A DNA stretch of 64,000 nucleotides, taken from assembly GCF_000423605.1 (NCBI RefSeq), contig NZ_AUIH01000023.1, forward strand, positions 21,594 to 85,593, read 5' to 3'. The position numbers and the translations under genes were made by a program. Within the stretch, counting starts at the first letter, position 1, and each line of letters starts with the position of its first letter. Positions 17,140 through 25,117 of this stretch are shown piece by piece. This DNA is from Saccharospirillum impatiens DSM 12546 (GTDB lineage: Bacteria; Pseudomonadota; Gammaproteobacteria; Pseudomonadales; Natronospirillaceae). The notes beneath the pieces were generated by a model. The model ran no database searches, was not told the DNA's origin, and saw nothing but the letters and a program-made list of their open reading frames with translations.

Positions 17140-18459
17140 TTAATCAAACATCAGGCTAACAGGCCAGGTGACGATTTCGGGAAACACAAACACAATGCCA
17201 ATGGCCAGAAAGTCACAGATCAAAAACGGTACCGCGGCCCGGTAGATATCGGACATGGTTGTACCCTTTGGCGCAACGGCCCGCATGACGAACAGCCCTG
17301 CACCCAGAGGCGGAGACGTTGAACCGGTTTCGATAGCGATCAGAAACAACACGGCAAACCACAGTGGGTCAAAACCAAACTGAATGACAACGGGCACAAA
17401 TATGGGCAGCGTAATCAGCATGATTGGCAAGGGCCCCATGAACATGCCCAGAACCACAATGCTCAAGACCATGGCCAGAACAATGAGTTTAGGGCTAACC
17501 GACAGGCTCAGCACCATATCCATCATGCCGTAGGTAGCCCCGGTAAACGCCAGCAGTTGCGAGAACGCAATGGCGCCAGAGACGATCAGTAGAATCATCA
17601 CCGAGATCATGGAGCTTTCGAACATCGATTCTGAAAAACCGCTGATGCTCAGGCGACGTTTGATCACCGCCAGCAGCACCGTCGCAACCGCGCCGGAGGC
17701 AGCTGCTTCTGTGGGTGTGGCGATGCCCAGAAAGATAAAACCGACCACCGCGAATACGATGATGCCTACGGGAAAAATGTTAAGCACGGTCGAGGTGAGT
17801 TTTTCCCGCATCGGCGTGTGAGGGATATCAAAGGTGGGGGCGACATCGGGTTCAATTGTACACCGGATCAGAATGTAACCCGCGTACAACACGGCCATCA
17901 ACAGCCCCGGTACGATGATCGCAATGAGCAACCGGCCGATGGACAATTCAGCCACGACACCCAGGACGACCGCCAGTGCACTGGGCGGAATCATAATGGC
18001 CAGGCCGGCTGAACCAAGAATGGGGCCCAGCGACATGGGTTTCTTGTAACCGCGCTTTTCCATCTCCGGTACCAGGCTGGAGCCGAGTAACGCGACCGAC
18101 CCCATGCTGTTACCCGTGAGCGTTGAAAACAGTACACCGCCACCGACGGCCATAAAGGCCAGGCGCCCCCGAACCTTGCCAAACCATTTGTCGAGGGTGT
18201 CCATCACATCCGTGGCAATACCTGACCGGAACATGACTTCACCCATGATCATAAACATGGCAATGGGGACCAGTGTAAAACTGGTGAGTGCACCGGTGGT
18301 GTTCAGCACCAATTGTTCAATGCCCGAAAAACCCCCGAGAAAAATGTATGAGCCAACCAGGTTTACCGCCAGAAAGGCAAAAGCAACCGGCATGCCCAGT
18401 GCCATTAATACCAGTAGGGAGCCGAGCAGTAGACTGAGTGTTTGCCACCATTCCATCAT
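17140..18459 (-). CDS. TRAP transporter large permease (DctM type)
   Basis: About 439 residues, almost entirely hydrophobic, with the twelve-or-so helix pattern of the DctM family. Conserved stretches include LGMPVAFAFLAVNLVGSYIF near the N-terminus, GSSLVPEMEKRGYKK, GSAGLAIMIPPSALAVVLG near 140 and GLFVMRAVAPKGTTMSDIYRAA near the end. The start at 18459 overlaps the stop of the small permease gene (ATGA). With the small permease and binding protein it forms a complete Na+-driven TRAP importer, presumably for the organic acid substrate of the locus. Confidence 0.9.
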   Translation of the reverse strand: MMEWWQTLSLLLGSLLVLMALGMPVAFAFLAVNLVGSYIFLGGFSGIEQLVLNTTGALTSFTLVPIAMFMIMGEVMFRSGIATDVMDTLDKWFGKVRGRLAFMAVGGGVLFSTLTGNSMGSVALLGSSLVPEMEKRGYKKPMSLGPILGSAGLAIMIPPSALAVVLGVVAELSIGRLLIAIIVPGLLMAVLYAGYILIRCTIEPDVAPTFDIPHTPMREKLTSTVLNIFPVGIIVFAVVGFIFLGIATPTEAAASGAVATVLLAVIKRRLSISGFSESMFESSMISVMILLIVSGAIAFSQLLAFTGATYGMMDMVLSLSVSPKLIVLAMVLSIVVLGMFMGPLPIMLITLPIFVPVVIQFGFDPLWFAVLFLIAIETGSTSPPLGAGLFVMRAVAPKGTTMSDIYRAAVPFLICDFLAIGIVFVFPEIVTWPVSLMFD

Positions 18460-18995
18460 GAGCGAGCTCCCCATGAAGGTGACCGTAATGACCGGGCGTG
18501 CGTAATCGCCTGATCAATGAATTGCAGGGCCATTAACAGCATGGCGATGGGAAATATCAGGGTCAGCCACTGACTTTTCGGGGCCAGCAGTGTCGTTTCG
18601 CGCATACCGAATTCCCATTGATCGAGAAAGACGATGGCACCGAATACAGTGCAAACGATGCACACTCCTGCTGACAGCAGGCTGATGATGATCGCCAGCC
18701 AGGTACGGATAGGTTCACCCAGGGCATCGGTCAGAATATCGATGGCGACATGCCGGTGTTTTTCCAGCATATAGGGCGCCCCAAGAAACGTCATATACAA
18801 CAACGAATAGCCACTGATCTCGATGACCCAGATGAGTGATTTTCCCAGAAAGAAACGCGACATAATCTCCAGGAATACGAACAGGGTTGCGCACAGCAGA
18901 ACAACAGCACTCAACCAGGCCATGGCAACGTTAATCAGGCTAAGTGCCGTCATTACCCTGGCATAAACACTGGTATCAGATCGCAAACTACCCAT
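18456..18995 (-). CDS. TRAP transporter small permease (DctQ type)
   Basis: About 179 residues with four hydrophobic helices, as expected for DctQ. The family signature appears in the SRFFLGKSLIWVIEISGYSLLYMTFLGAPYMLEKHRHVAIDIL region (about 40-80), where the helix-2 region and the HV.ID motif are conserved. AGGAG precedes the ATG at 18995; a longer TTG/GTG-type extension was not used. It is coupled to the large permease downstream and lies 64 bp after the binding protein gene. Confidence 0.88.
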   Translation of the reverse strand: MGSLRSDTSVYARVMTALSLINVAMAWLSAVVLLCATLFVFLEIMSRFFLGKSLIWVIEISGYSLLYMTFLGAPYMLEKHRHVAIDILTDALGEPIRTWLAIIISLLSAGVCIVCTVFGAIVFLDQWEFGMRETTLLAPKSQWLTLIFPIAMLLMALQFIDQAITHARSLRSPSWGARS

Positions 18996-19059
18996 GGAAA
19001 TAACTCCTGTCGAAACAGACATGAGCGGTGCGGTTGACCCGGCACCGCTCACTGGAACT

Positions 19060-20037
19060 TCAGTCTACCAGCATCGCTTTCAGTTCAGCGGCCAGTTCCG
19101 GGTCTATCTTGGTTGCCAGGTGATCCCAGGCGGCGTCGAGTGCAATGGTCTGATAATCGGCGGCAGCTTCGTCAGAAAGACGGATCTCCTGGAAACCAGC
19201 GTCGGCCACTTCCTGATTGCCCTGATCGATAATCGGCTGCCAGCCACGATCCAGTTGGGGCGCGAGCTCTTCACGCAAGAACGTTTGTACCCGGGTTTGC
19301 AGGTCTTCCGGCAATTCGCTCCAGGCGCGGGGGTTAACGATCACGTTGAAACCGGCCCGGTAGATCGCCGGTGTAATGTAGTAGTTAACCACATCTTCGT
19401 ACTGTTCAGCCCAACCCAGATTACCCTGAACAAACCCTTCGATAACACCCCGTTCCATGGCGGTGTAGATTTCCCCAATAGGCAGCACCAGTGGCTCTGC
19501 GCCCAGACCGCGGACAAAGGGCAAGACCGTTGGGAATACGCGAATTCGCTTACCTTGCAGTTCAGTGTGGTCGGTAACTTCGTCTTTGAGGAAGATGTAG
19601 AATTTGACATCCGTAGCGGGTATTTCACCCAGGTAAGTCAGGCCGCGCTCGGCGTGAATCTCGGTCATGCGATCGAAATAGCCGGTGGCGTTGATTTCCT
19701 CGTAGGTTTTCAAAGAAATATTGGACGAAGGCGAAGACGGAACCAGGCCGGCGTAGTAGCTGGGGCTCATCATTGCCATGTCCATTGAGCCATTGCGCAC
19801 GGCATCGGCCATTCTGAACGGATCCATGATTTCCGGTCCACCGCGCCAGTTCAGTTCCAGTTCGCCATCAAATTCTGCATTGATCGCATCAATGAAGCGG
19901 ACGAAACCATCGGAAACCGCGGCAGTTTTCGGCGTGAACGAAACCACGTTCATGCGAATCTCTTCGGCATGGGTGAACGCCATCGCAGCGGTTGAAGCCA
20001 GTACAAGGGCCAATTTTGTCAGTGAACGGTTTATCAT
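19060..20037 (-). CDS. TRAP transporter solute-binding protein (DctP type)
   Basis: 325 residues with an N-terminal Sec signal peptide (LALVLASTAAMAFTHA, cleavage near residue 24), so it is periplasmic. The DctP/TAXI-like features are visible: the RMADAVRNGSMDMAMMSPSYYAGLVPSSP segment near 80, the LQGKRIRVFPTVLPFVRGLGAEPLVLPIGEIYTAMERGVIEGFVQG block at about 165-215 containing the ligand-binding Arg, and YRAGFNVIVNPRAWSELPEDLQ. The ligand is unknown; an aromatic or sulfated aromatic carboxylate fits the context. It is followed by both permease genes. Confidence 0.88.
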   Translation of the reverse strand: MINRSLTKLALVLASTAAMAFTHAEEIRMNVVSFTPKTAAVSDGFVRFIDAINAEFDGELELNWRGGPEIMDPFRMADAVRNGSMDMAMMSPSYYAGLVPSSPSSNISLKTYEEINATGYFDRMTEIHAERGLTYLGEIPATDVKFYIFLKDEVTDHTELQGKRIRVFPTVLPFVRGLGAEPLVLPIGEIYTAMERGVIEGFVQGNLGWAEQYEDVVNYYITPAIYRAGFNVIVNPRAWSELPEDLQTRVQTFLREELAPQLDRGWQPIIDQGNQEVADAGFQEIRLSDEAAADYQTIALDAAWDHLATKIDPELAAELKAMLVD

Positions 20038-20117
20038 GACGTTATCCTCGGTTGTAATTGTTAGACATGCTATCGAGTGTTCGATTTTTATGGTGTATCA
20101 GTTGTTCCGGTGGTCGG

Positions 20118-21242
20118 TCAGGCCAGTGCAACATCCCAGGCGCTATAGCCATATACCCAGTCGGCATTGCCAGCTTCTTTGAGCCAGTCGTTGGCGCGAG
20201 AGCCTCGCTGCACTTTTGCCGTTCGTTCCTTGCGTGCCTGTTCATATGTATTCAATGCTGCTTTTAGGCTTGCGGAAGTCGCACCTTCCAGCGCGCGTGA
20301 CAGCACCACAGCATCTTCAATGGCCATGCAGGCACCCTGTGCCATGAAAGGGACCATGGGGTGTGCCGCATCACCCAGCAGGGTGGTGTGCTCTTTTGAC
20401 CATTGGGGCATGGGCTCGCGTACATAAAGCGCTGATTTGGTGACGCTGTCGCAAGCGTCCAGCAACGTTCTGACTTCCGGGTGAAAGTCTGAATAGACAG
20501 CTCGCAGCTCGTCGACATCACCGGGCAACGTCCAGGATTCTTCGCGCCAGTCATCCTGAGCGGTGGTGGCAAAAATGAAGACCTCCTCACCCCGCGTCAG
20601 CGGGAACACCACCACCTGACGATCCGGTGTGGGGCCCCACCATTTGGTGAATGAATCGAGATTGGGCACATCGACTCTGGACCGGTCGATGACCGCCCGA
20701 TAAGACACCAGCCCGGTAAAGACCGGTGAGTCATCGCCCCACAATGAGCGGCGCACCGCAGAATGAATGCCGTCGCCGCCGATCACCAGATCAACGGTTT
20801 CCTGGCTGCCATCTTCAAAGTGAATGGTTGGCCGGGTTCCGTTCCCGACGTGGCTTACCCGGGCGCCGAGACTGATCGCCGAGTCCGGCAAGGTGCTCTC
20901 CAGGGCGCGCAACAAATCGCCCCGGTGAATGGTCAGCTGCGGTGCCTGGTAGCGTTCCTCGGCTGACTGGTTCATCGGCAGGCGAGAGGTTTCTTCACCG
21001 CTGTCCCAGGTCCGGCTGATGCGGTAATTCGGGCGGGCTGCTGTGGTGCGCAAGGCTTCGCCTACCCCCAATTGATCAAGTGCACGTACGGCATTGGGCG
21101 TCAGATTTACATCGGCGCCAATGCGCAGAAACTGGCTGGCCTGTTCAAAGACGCGCACGTCGTGGCCCTGTTCTTTGAGGGCGATTGCGGCACATAAGCC
21201 GCCGATTCCACCACCGCAAATTCCAATTGTTAGTCCGCTCAT
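20118..21242 (-). CDS. FAD-dependent aromatic hydroxylase (NicC/salicylate-hydroxylase type)
   Basis: 374 residues of a group A flavoprotein monooxygenase. The N-terminal GGGIGG binds FAD, VIGGDGIHSAVR near 155 is the second nucleotide motif, and LLGDAAHPMVPFMAQGACMAIEDA near 285 the third. From memory the ITIHRGDL-like stretch, the KWW segment and the C-terminal WVYGY closely resemble 6-hydroxynicotinate 3-monooxygenase (NicC); salicylate and hydroxybenzoate hydroxylases are the nearest alternatives. Such enzymes hydroxylate, often with decarboxylation, using NAD(P)H. AGGTGA precedes the ATG, and an operator-like element lies 83 bp upstream. The true ring substrate is not known. Confidence 0.8.
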   Translation of the reverse strand: MSGLTIGICGGGIGGLCAAIALKEQGHDVRVFEQASQFLRIGADVNLTPNAVRALDQLGVGEALRTTAARPNYRISRTWDSGEETSRLPMNQSAEERYQAPQLTIHRGDLLRALESTLPDSAISLGARVSHVGNGTRPTIHFEDGSQETVDLVIGGDGIHSAVRRSLWGDDSPVFTGLVSYRAVIDRSRVDVPNLDSFTKWWGPTPDRQVVVFPLTRGEEVFIFATTAQDDWREESWTLPGDVDELRAVYSDFHPEVRTLLDACDSVTKSALYVREPMPQWSKEHTTLLGDAAHPMVPFMAQGACMAIEDAVVLSRALEGATSASLKAALNTYEQARKERTAKVQRGSRANDWLKEAGNADWVYGYSAWDVALA

Positions 21243-21324
21243 GCGTCACCTGTTGGTTGTTTGTTGTATTGGCGGACGGTGTAAGCACGACCGCGTTGTG
21301 TGTCAGGTTTGTTGCTTGTTTCAA

Positions 21325-21348
21325 ATATGAAACTATGTTTAATATATG
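21325..21348. promoter_or_regulatory. operator-like element upstream of the flavin hydroxylase (copy 2 of 3)
   Basis: Matches the copy at 15403 in ATATGAAAC, GTTTA and the terminal ATATG with identical spacing (24 bp). It lies 83 bp upstream of the hydroxylase start, almost the same distance as copy 1 from the IclR start. It is a probable binding site of the locus IclR regulator and marks a separate promoter for hydroxylase-TRAP-sulfatase. Confidence 0.68.
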
Positions 21349-21415
21349 ATTCTTTCAATTTATGCCCATCGCGTGCTCAAGTCAACGCCATCGGGTCGCT
21401 TTGTGTGTCTGATTG

Positions 21416-22648
21416 TTAGCGCAACGACATCAGGTTAAATGCCGGATCGGCCAGATCCTCTGCCACCAGGGTGCGCTGACTGCTCATCCAGCGTTTCCCC
21501 AGTTTGATGGCTCTGGCCTGGTTAAAGGCGACCAGCTGAGTCAGCCGGTCTCTGGTGTCCAGATAGAAAAATACCGGTCCATCGGCTTCTTCGCGTCTAA
21601 CGCAGCGCGAATCTGTATCAGGAACGCCCAGCATCTGGATGTTGGTTCCATACTGGTCGGACCAGAGCCAGGCAGGTTCGTCGTAATGCTCGGATTGCCC
21701 CATCAGGGCACGTGCGACGACGATTGCCTGGTTTTGTGCGTATGCCCAGGATTGAAGACAGAGATTCAACTTGGGGTGTTGAGCAATATCGCCCGCGGCA
21801 AAGATATCCGGGTTGGACGTTCGACCCTGGTCATCTACCACCACCCCCTGTTCAATGGCGAGCCCGGCTTGTCTGGCCAGATCAAGGTTGAAACTGACAC
21901 CGGTGCCGACCAGAGCCAGGCGGGTAGTCAGGGTATTCAGCCCCCGGGCCATTATCTCAACCTGACCGTCCGCTGTGGGTTCCAGTGATAGATCGGTGCA
22001 TCCCAGATTCACCTGAACGCCGGCGTTGCGATGCAAGTCGAGCAGGGCAGCTGACACTTCCTCGCCGACGCTGCGAGCACACAGCCGGTCCTGCATTTCA
22101 TAGACGCTGACTTCCACGCCCAGTTTGCGAGCACTGGCCGCGACTTCGAGGCCAATCCAGCCACCGCCAATCACGGCAAGATGCGGGGTATTGCCCAGCG
22201 CCTCGCGCAGGTTGACTGCGTCTTGCCAGCTTCGCAGGGTGACAACGCCTGGTACATCTGACCAGGCGGCTACCGGAATACGGGCGCGAGCGCCGGTTGC
22301 CAGCACCAGTTGGTCGTAGGGGATGACGGTGCCATCGTCGAGTGTCAGGGTATGGGCATCGGCGTCCAGAGTTCGGGCGCTGCGCGGCCGCTGCCAATGA
22401 ATATCGAGACTGTGAATGTCTGTGTCACTGAACAGTGTCGGCAATTCGGGCTCGCCGGTCAGCACTGCTTTTGACAGCGGTGGCCGTTCATAGAAGTCAC
22501 AATCCTCATCGGCGACAACCGTCAGTTGCCCGCTGAAACCTTCCCGGCGCAGGGTTTTGCACACCCAGCCGCCGGCTTGTCCGCCACCGACAACCACGAT
22601 GTGGCGGTCATTTGGTTCCTGATTCTTTGAAACTGGTTGATCAGTCAT
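21416..22648 (-). CDS. FAD-dependent ferredoxin reductase of the Rieske oxygenase system
   Basis: About 410 residues of the rubredoxin/ferredoxin reductase family. Visible are HIVVVGGGQAGG near the N-terminus for FAD, GGGWIGLEVAA near 155 for NAD(P)H, and FAAGDIAQHP near 275, the conserved Asp that contacts FAD. The C-terminal WSDQYGTNIQMLG region is also typical. I chose the ATG at 22648; a TTG 42 bp upstream overlaps the SDR gene but has no better ribosome-binding site. It would pass electrons from NAD(P)H to the Rieske ferredoxin encoded at 24800. Confidence 0.85.
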   Translation of the reverse strand: MTDQPVSKNQEPNDRHIVVVGGGQAGGWVCKTLRREGFSGQLTVVADEDCDFYERPPLSKAVLTGEPELPTLFSDTDIHSLDIHWQRPRSARTLDADAHTLTLDDGTVIPYDQLVLATGARARIPVAAWSDVPGVVTLRSWQDAVNLREALGNTPHLAVIGGGWIGLEVAASARKLGVEVSVYEMQDRLCARSVGEEVSAALLDLHRNAGVQVNLGCTDLSLEPTADGQVEIMARGLNTLTTRLALVGTGVSFNLDLARQAGLAIEQGVVVDDQGRTSNPDIFAAGDIAQHPKLNLCLQSWAYAQNQAIVVARALMGQSEHYDEPAWLWSDQYGTNIQMLGVPDTDSRCVRREEADGPVFFYLDTRDRLTQLVAFNQARAIKLGKRWMSSQRTLVAEDLADPAFNLMSLR

Positions 22649-22676
22649 GGGTCGGCTCCCGGGTTCAATGGGTCGG

Positions 22677-23432
22677 TCAGCGGCAGACAAAACCGCCGTT
22701 GATCGGAATTAACTGACCGGTAATGAACCCGGCGCTGGGCGACAACAAAAACACGACGGTGCCATCGATGTCGGCCGGGTGCTGTTCGCGTTTCAGTGCA
22801 CGGCCCTGCTGATAGGTCTGGTAGCGCTCTTCAGGCACGTACTCGGTGGCCTCGCAGTGGGTCAGGCCCGGTGCAATGGCATTGACGCAAATCTCCCGAT
22901 CACCGAGTTCCCGGGCCATCGATCGGGTCATGGAGATGACGGCCCCCTTGCTGGCAACATAAGCCATTAACCGGGGAGCCCCCCACAGGGCGGTATCGGA
23001 GGCTACGTTCACGACACGGCCAGCCGGCGATTTAGCCAGCAGTGGCACGGCGGCCCGGGTGGTCAGCCAGAGACCACGCACATTCACACGCATGACTCTG
23101 TCCCACAGGTCCAGGTCGTACTCTTCCAGTGTTTTACCGCCAACCTGAGTGGCGATGGCTGCGTTATTTACCAGGCCATCCAGGTGCCCGTTACGGGTGA
23201 TTTGTTCGAAACCGGCGGTGATGGATTCCGGATCGCCCTGATCCATAAGCACGGCTTCGACCTCAACGCCACGTTCCCGCAGGGACGAGGCGGTTTGCGC
23301 CAGTTCTTCGGTGAGGATGTCGGTGATGACCAGGCGCGCGCCCTGGTTGGCCGCCGCTTCGGCAATGCTGCGGCCAAGCCCGCGAGCGGCCCCGGTCACC
23401 ATTATGCGTTTGTCGAGCAATGCATCACGCAT
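22677..23432 (-). CDS. short-chain dehydrogenase/reductase of the Rieske operon
   Basis: About 251 residues with classical SDR features: TGAARGLG near 13-20, NNAA near 90, a Ser followed by YVASK (catalytic Tyr and Lys) near 150, and the FITGQLIPINGGF ending. GGAGG precedes the ATG, which lies inside the end of the oxygenase gene (8-bp overlap). In ring-hydroxylating systems such an SDR oxidises the cis-dihydrodiol or an alcohol product. The oxygenase here is an alpha-only type, so an alcohol or aldehyde product is equally possible. Confidence 0.83.
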   Translation of the reverse strand: MRDALLDKRIMVTGAARGLGRSIAEAAANQGARLVITDILTEELAQTASSLRERGVEVEAVLMDQGDPESITAGFEQITRNGHLDGLVNNAAIATQVGGKTLEEYDLDLWDRVMRVNVRGLWLTTRAAVPLLAKSPAGRVVNVASDTALWGAPRLMAYVASKGAVISMTRSMARELGDREICVNAIAPGLTHCEATEYVPEERYQTYQQGRALKREQHPADIDGTVVFLLSPSAGFITGQLIPINGGFVCR

Positions 23433-24462
23433 GAGTTGCCGCCTCCTGGCGCTCAGCAATCTGCTGTTTGGCCGCTTTCAACAGGACGCGGCGTAACCGG
23501 GACAGACCCACATCGTGCTGGTATAAATGTTCCTGGTGGCGGGCATCGGGAGCCATGCTTTCCAGAATCACCCGGTCTTGTTCCAGAACATCCCAATGCA
23601 AACCTTCGAGTTTATTGCGGTACAGAAAACGCCATACCTGGCGTTGCCAGCCGTCGACTTCACGCACCCGCCAAAAGAAGACGCGGCAGTTGTCGTTGTC
23701 TTCAGGAACAACCATGCCCACAATCCAGAACGGTCCGCCCGGGCCAAACTTTTTCTGATAGGGAATCGACAGACGCAGCCAGAGTGCGCCACTTTTGCCG
23801 TATTCAACCCAGTCGAAATTAATACCAACCTGTTCGGTTTTCTTAAAAATAAAGCCACTGTCGGTGGGTTCCAGGGTCATCTCTGCCTGGCGGTCACCTT
23901 CGGCCATTGAGTGGGAGTTGGCGTGCAGGAAGGTGCCATGCATCGGGTCCATGACATTGTCGATTGCATACTGGTAGTTGCATTGCCAGGTGGCCGTGCA
24001 CAGAAAGTGCCCGTAGCGGTCGGTATCGGCTAATTGTTCGGGCAGCTCAAGCTTTGCAGGTGCTTCGTTGTCGGTAGCGCCGAACCAAACAAAGACAGCG
24101 CCATGCGCTTCCTGAACGGGGTAGCGTTTTACGCAGGGTTGGCCGACCAGGGTGCTGTTGCTGATGGCGGGGACGTCACACACTGTGCCGGTGCCATCGA
24201 CTTCAACACCGTGATACCAGCAAGCCAGCCGGTTACCCAGGTTCCAGCCCCGTGAGAGGCGAGCGCCGCGGTGTGGGCAGCGATCTTCAATGGCCTGAAT
24301 CTGGCCGTCGTGATCGCGCCACAATACGATGTTTTCATTAAGGCGGGTGATGCCCAGCGGGTTGCTGCCCAATTCCCAACTGGCAATGACCGGATACCAA
24401 AGTGAACGCAAGCCAGCATCAAGATAGGTTTGCGGATCGATTTCGGGGTGTGACGTACTCAT
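23425..24462 (-). CDS. Rieske non-heme iron oxygenase, alpha subunit (alpha-only type)
   Basis: 345 residues. The Rieske cluster ligands are Cys62 and His64 in RCPHRGARLSRGW and Cys81 and His84 in CWYHG. The mononuclear iron site follows in DNVMDPMHGTFLHANSH at about 167-183, with the Asp-x2-Asp-x2-His-x4-His arrangement. No beta-subunit gene is adjacent, which places it with the phthalate/vanillate/dicamba-type homotrimeric oxygenases that dihydroxylate or O-demethylate. The operon supplies a ferredoxin and a ferredoxin reductase, so it is a three-component system. It is clearly different from the VanA at 49.6 kb. Confidence 0.88.
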   Translation of the reverse strand: MSTSHPEIDPQTYLDAGLRSLWYPVIASWELGSNPLGITRLNENIVLWRDHDGQIQAIEDRCPHRGARLSRGWNLGNRLACWYHGVEVDGTGTVCDVPAISNSTLVGQPCVKRYPVQEAHGAVFVWFGATDNEAPAKLELPEQLADTDRYGHFLCTATWQCNYQYAIDNVMDPMHGTFLHANSHSMAEGDRQAEMTLEPTDSGFIFKKTEQVGINFDWVEYGKSGALWLRLSIPYQKKFGPGGPFWIVGMVVPEDNDNCRVFFWRVREVDGWQRQVWRFLYRNKLEGLHWDVLEQDRVILESMAPDARHQEHLYQHDVGLSRLRRVLLKAAKQQIAERQEAATHA

Positions 24463-24477
24463 AAGATACCCTCCTGA

Positions 24478-24795
24478 TTACCGGCCAAGGATGGCCATTT
24501 CCTGCAGAAAACTGGCTTCTGTCCAGGCTTCGCCCTGACGGTCCTGATAGCCGGCGTTGTTGAGCCCGGTGATGATGTCGGGCAATGATCCGGCACCTTC
24601 GGTGAACACGGTTTCCAGGCCTTCGATCAGCGCCAGTTCAAAGGCTTCAGGCACGCGCTCGCGAGTTTGCCAAACCCGGTTATCAAAACCGCCGGGTGCT
24701 TCAATGCGGCCCTGGTCGGGTTCGGAAGACGGGATGATTTTGGCCCAGTCTTTCAGCTGCGGGTTGTAGTCCGGAGGTGTCTGTGTGGCAGTCAT
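24478..24795 (-). CDS. small helical protein of Rieske operons (recombinase-like helix-turn-helix type)
   Basis: About 105 residues starting MTATQTPPD. The C-terminal 60 residues (EAFELALIEGLETVFTEGAGSLPDIITGLNNAGYQDRQGEAW) look like the DNA-recombinase-type helical module LTEGLNAAG....G..WT, although no recombinase catalytic domain is present. Such short proteins are found, as I recall, between ferredoxin and oxygenase genes in Rieske operons of proteobacteria, and their role is not established. It lies 4 bp after the ferredoxin gene and 15 bp before the oxygenase gene, so it is almost certainly co-translated with them. An assembly or electron-transfer accessory role is possible. Confidence 0.7.
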   Translation of the reverse strand: MTATQTPPDYNPQLKDWAKIIPSSEPDQGRIEAPGGFDNRVWQTRERVPEAFELALIEGLETVFTEGAGSLPDIITGLNNAGYQDRQGEAWTEASFLQEMAILGR

Positions 24796-24799
24796 CGTT

Positions 24800-25117
24800 T
24801 TAGCCCTCATCGCTGAGTTGGAGTTGGATGGCATCATCCAGAATGCGAACCGGATAGGCTTTGACGTCGCGGTCGGCGGGTTCGCGCAGGCACTTACCGG
24901 TTTTGATGTCGAACATGGCTTCATGCAGCGGGCACTCGACTTTGCCGTCTTCCACGAACCCCTGTGACAACAGGGCGTAGGCATGAGGGCAGACGTCTTC
25001 GAGCGCGTAATACTCGCCGTCGAGCACATAAACGCCAATTTCCTGGCCTTCAACTTTGGCCGAAAATGGGAAGTCCTCCTGGACCTGATTCCTGGTACAT
25101 ACGGTTTGCCAGCTCAT
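24800..25117 (-). CDS. Rieske-type [2Fe-2S] ferredoxin
   Basis: 105 residues. The cluster motifs are CPHAYALLSQG (Cys43, His45) and CPLHEAMFD (Cys62, His65), spaced as in bacterial Rieske ferredoxins of the BphF/NdoA class. GGAGGGTGTC precedes the ATG. It is the first gene of the upper operon (ferredoxin, small protein, oxygenase, SDR, reductase) and carries electrons from the reductase to the oxygenase. An operator-like element lies 48 bp upstream. Confidence 0.9.
   Translation of the reverse strand: MSWQTVCTRNQVQEDFPFSAKVEGQEIGVYVLDGEYYALEDVCPHAYALLSQGFVEDGKVECPLHEAMFDIKTGKCLREPADRDVKAYPVRILDDAIQLQLSDEG

Noticed and set aside
24796..25053. An N-terminal extension of the small helical Rieske-operon protein across the ferredoxin gene
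   Set aside because: The extra residues are an out-of-frame reading of the ferredoxin gene; the MTATQTPPD start fits the 4-bp gap to ferredoxin.
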